Shown: positions 6,011-6,028 of the stretch, in pieces | Layout of the letters: each line of letters opens with the position of its first letter | How positions within the stretch are numbered: position 1 is the stretch's first letter | Assembly (NCBI GenBank): GCA_910580135.1 | Contig: CAJTXC010000082.1 | Span: 1 to 6,028 of the forward strand | Direction of reading: 5' to 3' | DNA: 6,028 nt | Origin: an uncultured Bacilli bacterium | Lineage (GTDB): Bacteria > Bacillota_I > Bacilli_A > RF39 > UBA660 | Made by a program: the position numbers and the translations under genes | Notes under the pieces: model-generated | What the model was told of the DNA's origin: nothing | Seen by the model: only the letters and a program-made list of their open reading frames with translations | Database searches by the model: none

Positions 6011-6028
6011 TGTAAAAAATGTTATGAT

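Noticed and set aside
5562..6011. Long minus-strand open frame of 149 codons
   Set aside because: It lies opposite the well-supported tadC gene and its terminator, has no family features, and is an antisense shadow.
1..6028. CRISPR arrays, tRNA or rRNA genes, insertion sequences, defence genes
   Set aside because: I saw no regular repeats, tRNA-like clover pattern, terminal inverted repeats, transposase motifs or defence-family motifs. The window is almost fully explained by the Tad operon and the two preceding genes.

Overview
The window is strongly AT-rich, with clean AGGAGG-type ribosome binding sites. Its genes are closely packed and, where the strand can be judged, all on the + strand. 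The membrane and surface proteins look like those of a low-GC Gram-positive (monoderm) bacterium, probably a Firmicutes/Bacilli lineage. Trp is encoded by TGG, no gene contains an in-frame TGA, and one gene ends in TGA, so the standard bacterial code fits better than the mycoplasma code. I cannot name a species.

Region 1 (1-1356) holds the probable tail of an upstream membrane-protein gene (1-87). Next comes a polytopic membrane protein of the CPBP/Abi type that has lost the catalytic histidines (80-730). Last is a secreted, membrane-anchored surface protein (750-1337). These genes overlap or lie 19 bases apart. The unit ends at a hairpin plus T-run that starts inside the last codons of the surface protein gene.

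Region 2 (1368-5999) is one transcription unit for a Tad (Flp/type IVc) pilus or secretion machine. An extended -10 promoter (1368-1396) sits just upstream of six tightly coupled genes: a TadE pseudopilin, a second TadE/TadG-like pseudopilin, a TadZ/CpaE-like ParA/MinD ATPase, the TadA/CpaF hexameric ATPase, and the platform proteins TadB and TadC. An intrinsic terminator (5975-5999) closes the unit directly at the tadC stop codon. By family knowledge, TadA hydrolyses ATP and drives the TadB/TadC inner platform to extrude or retract pseudopilins, while TadZ helps place the machine. The two small TadE-like proteins would be minor or tip subunits. No Flp major pilin, prepilin peptidase (TadV) or secretin (RcpA) is visible. 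A secretin is not expected in a monoderm; the pilin and peptidase must lie elsewhere.

Region 3 (6000-6028) contains a perfect TTGACA -35 box. It suggests a second promoter whose -10 box is cut by the window edge and which serves the next gene, possibly the missing pilin.

The main points of interest are the histidine-free CPBP homologue, the pair of pseudopilins of which only one keeps Glu+5, a TadZ without a receiver domain, and a correction to the TadE start (1423, not 1402).
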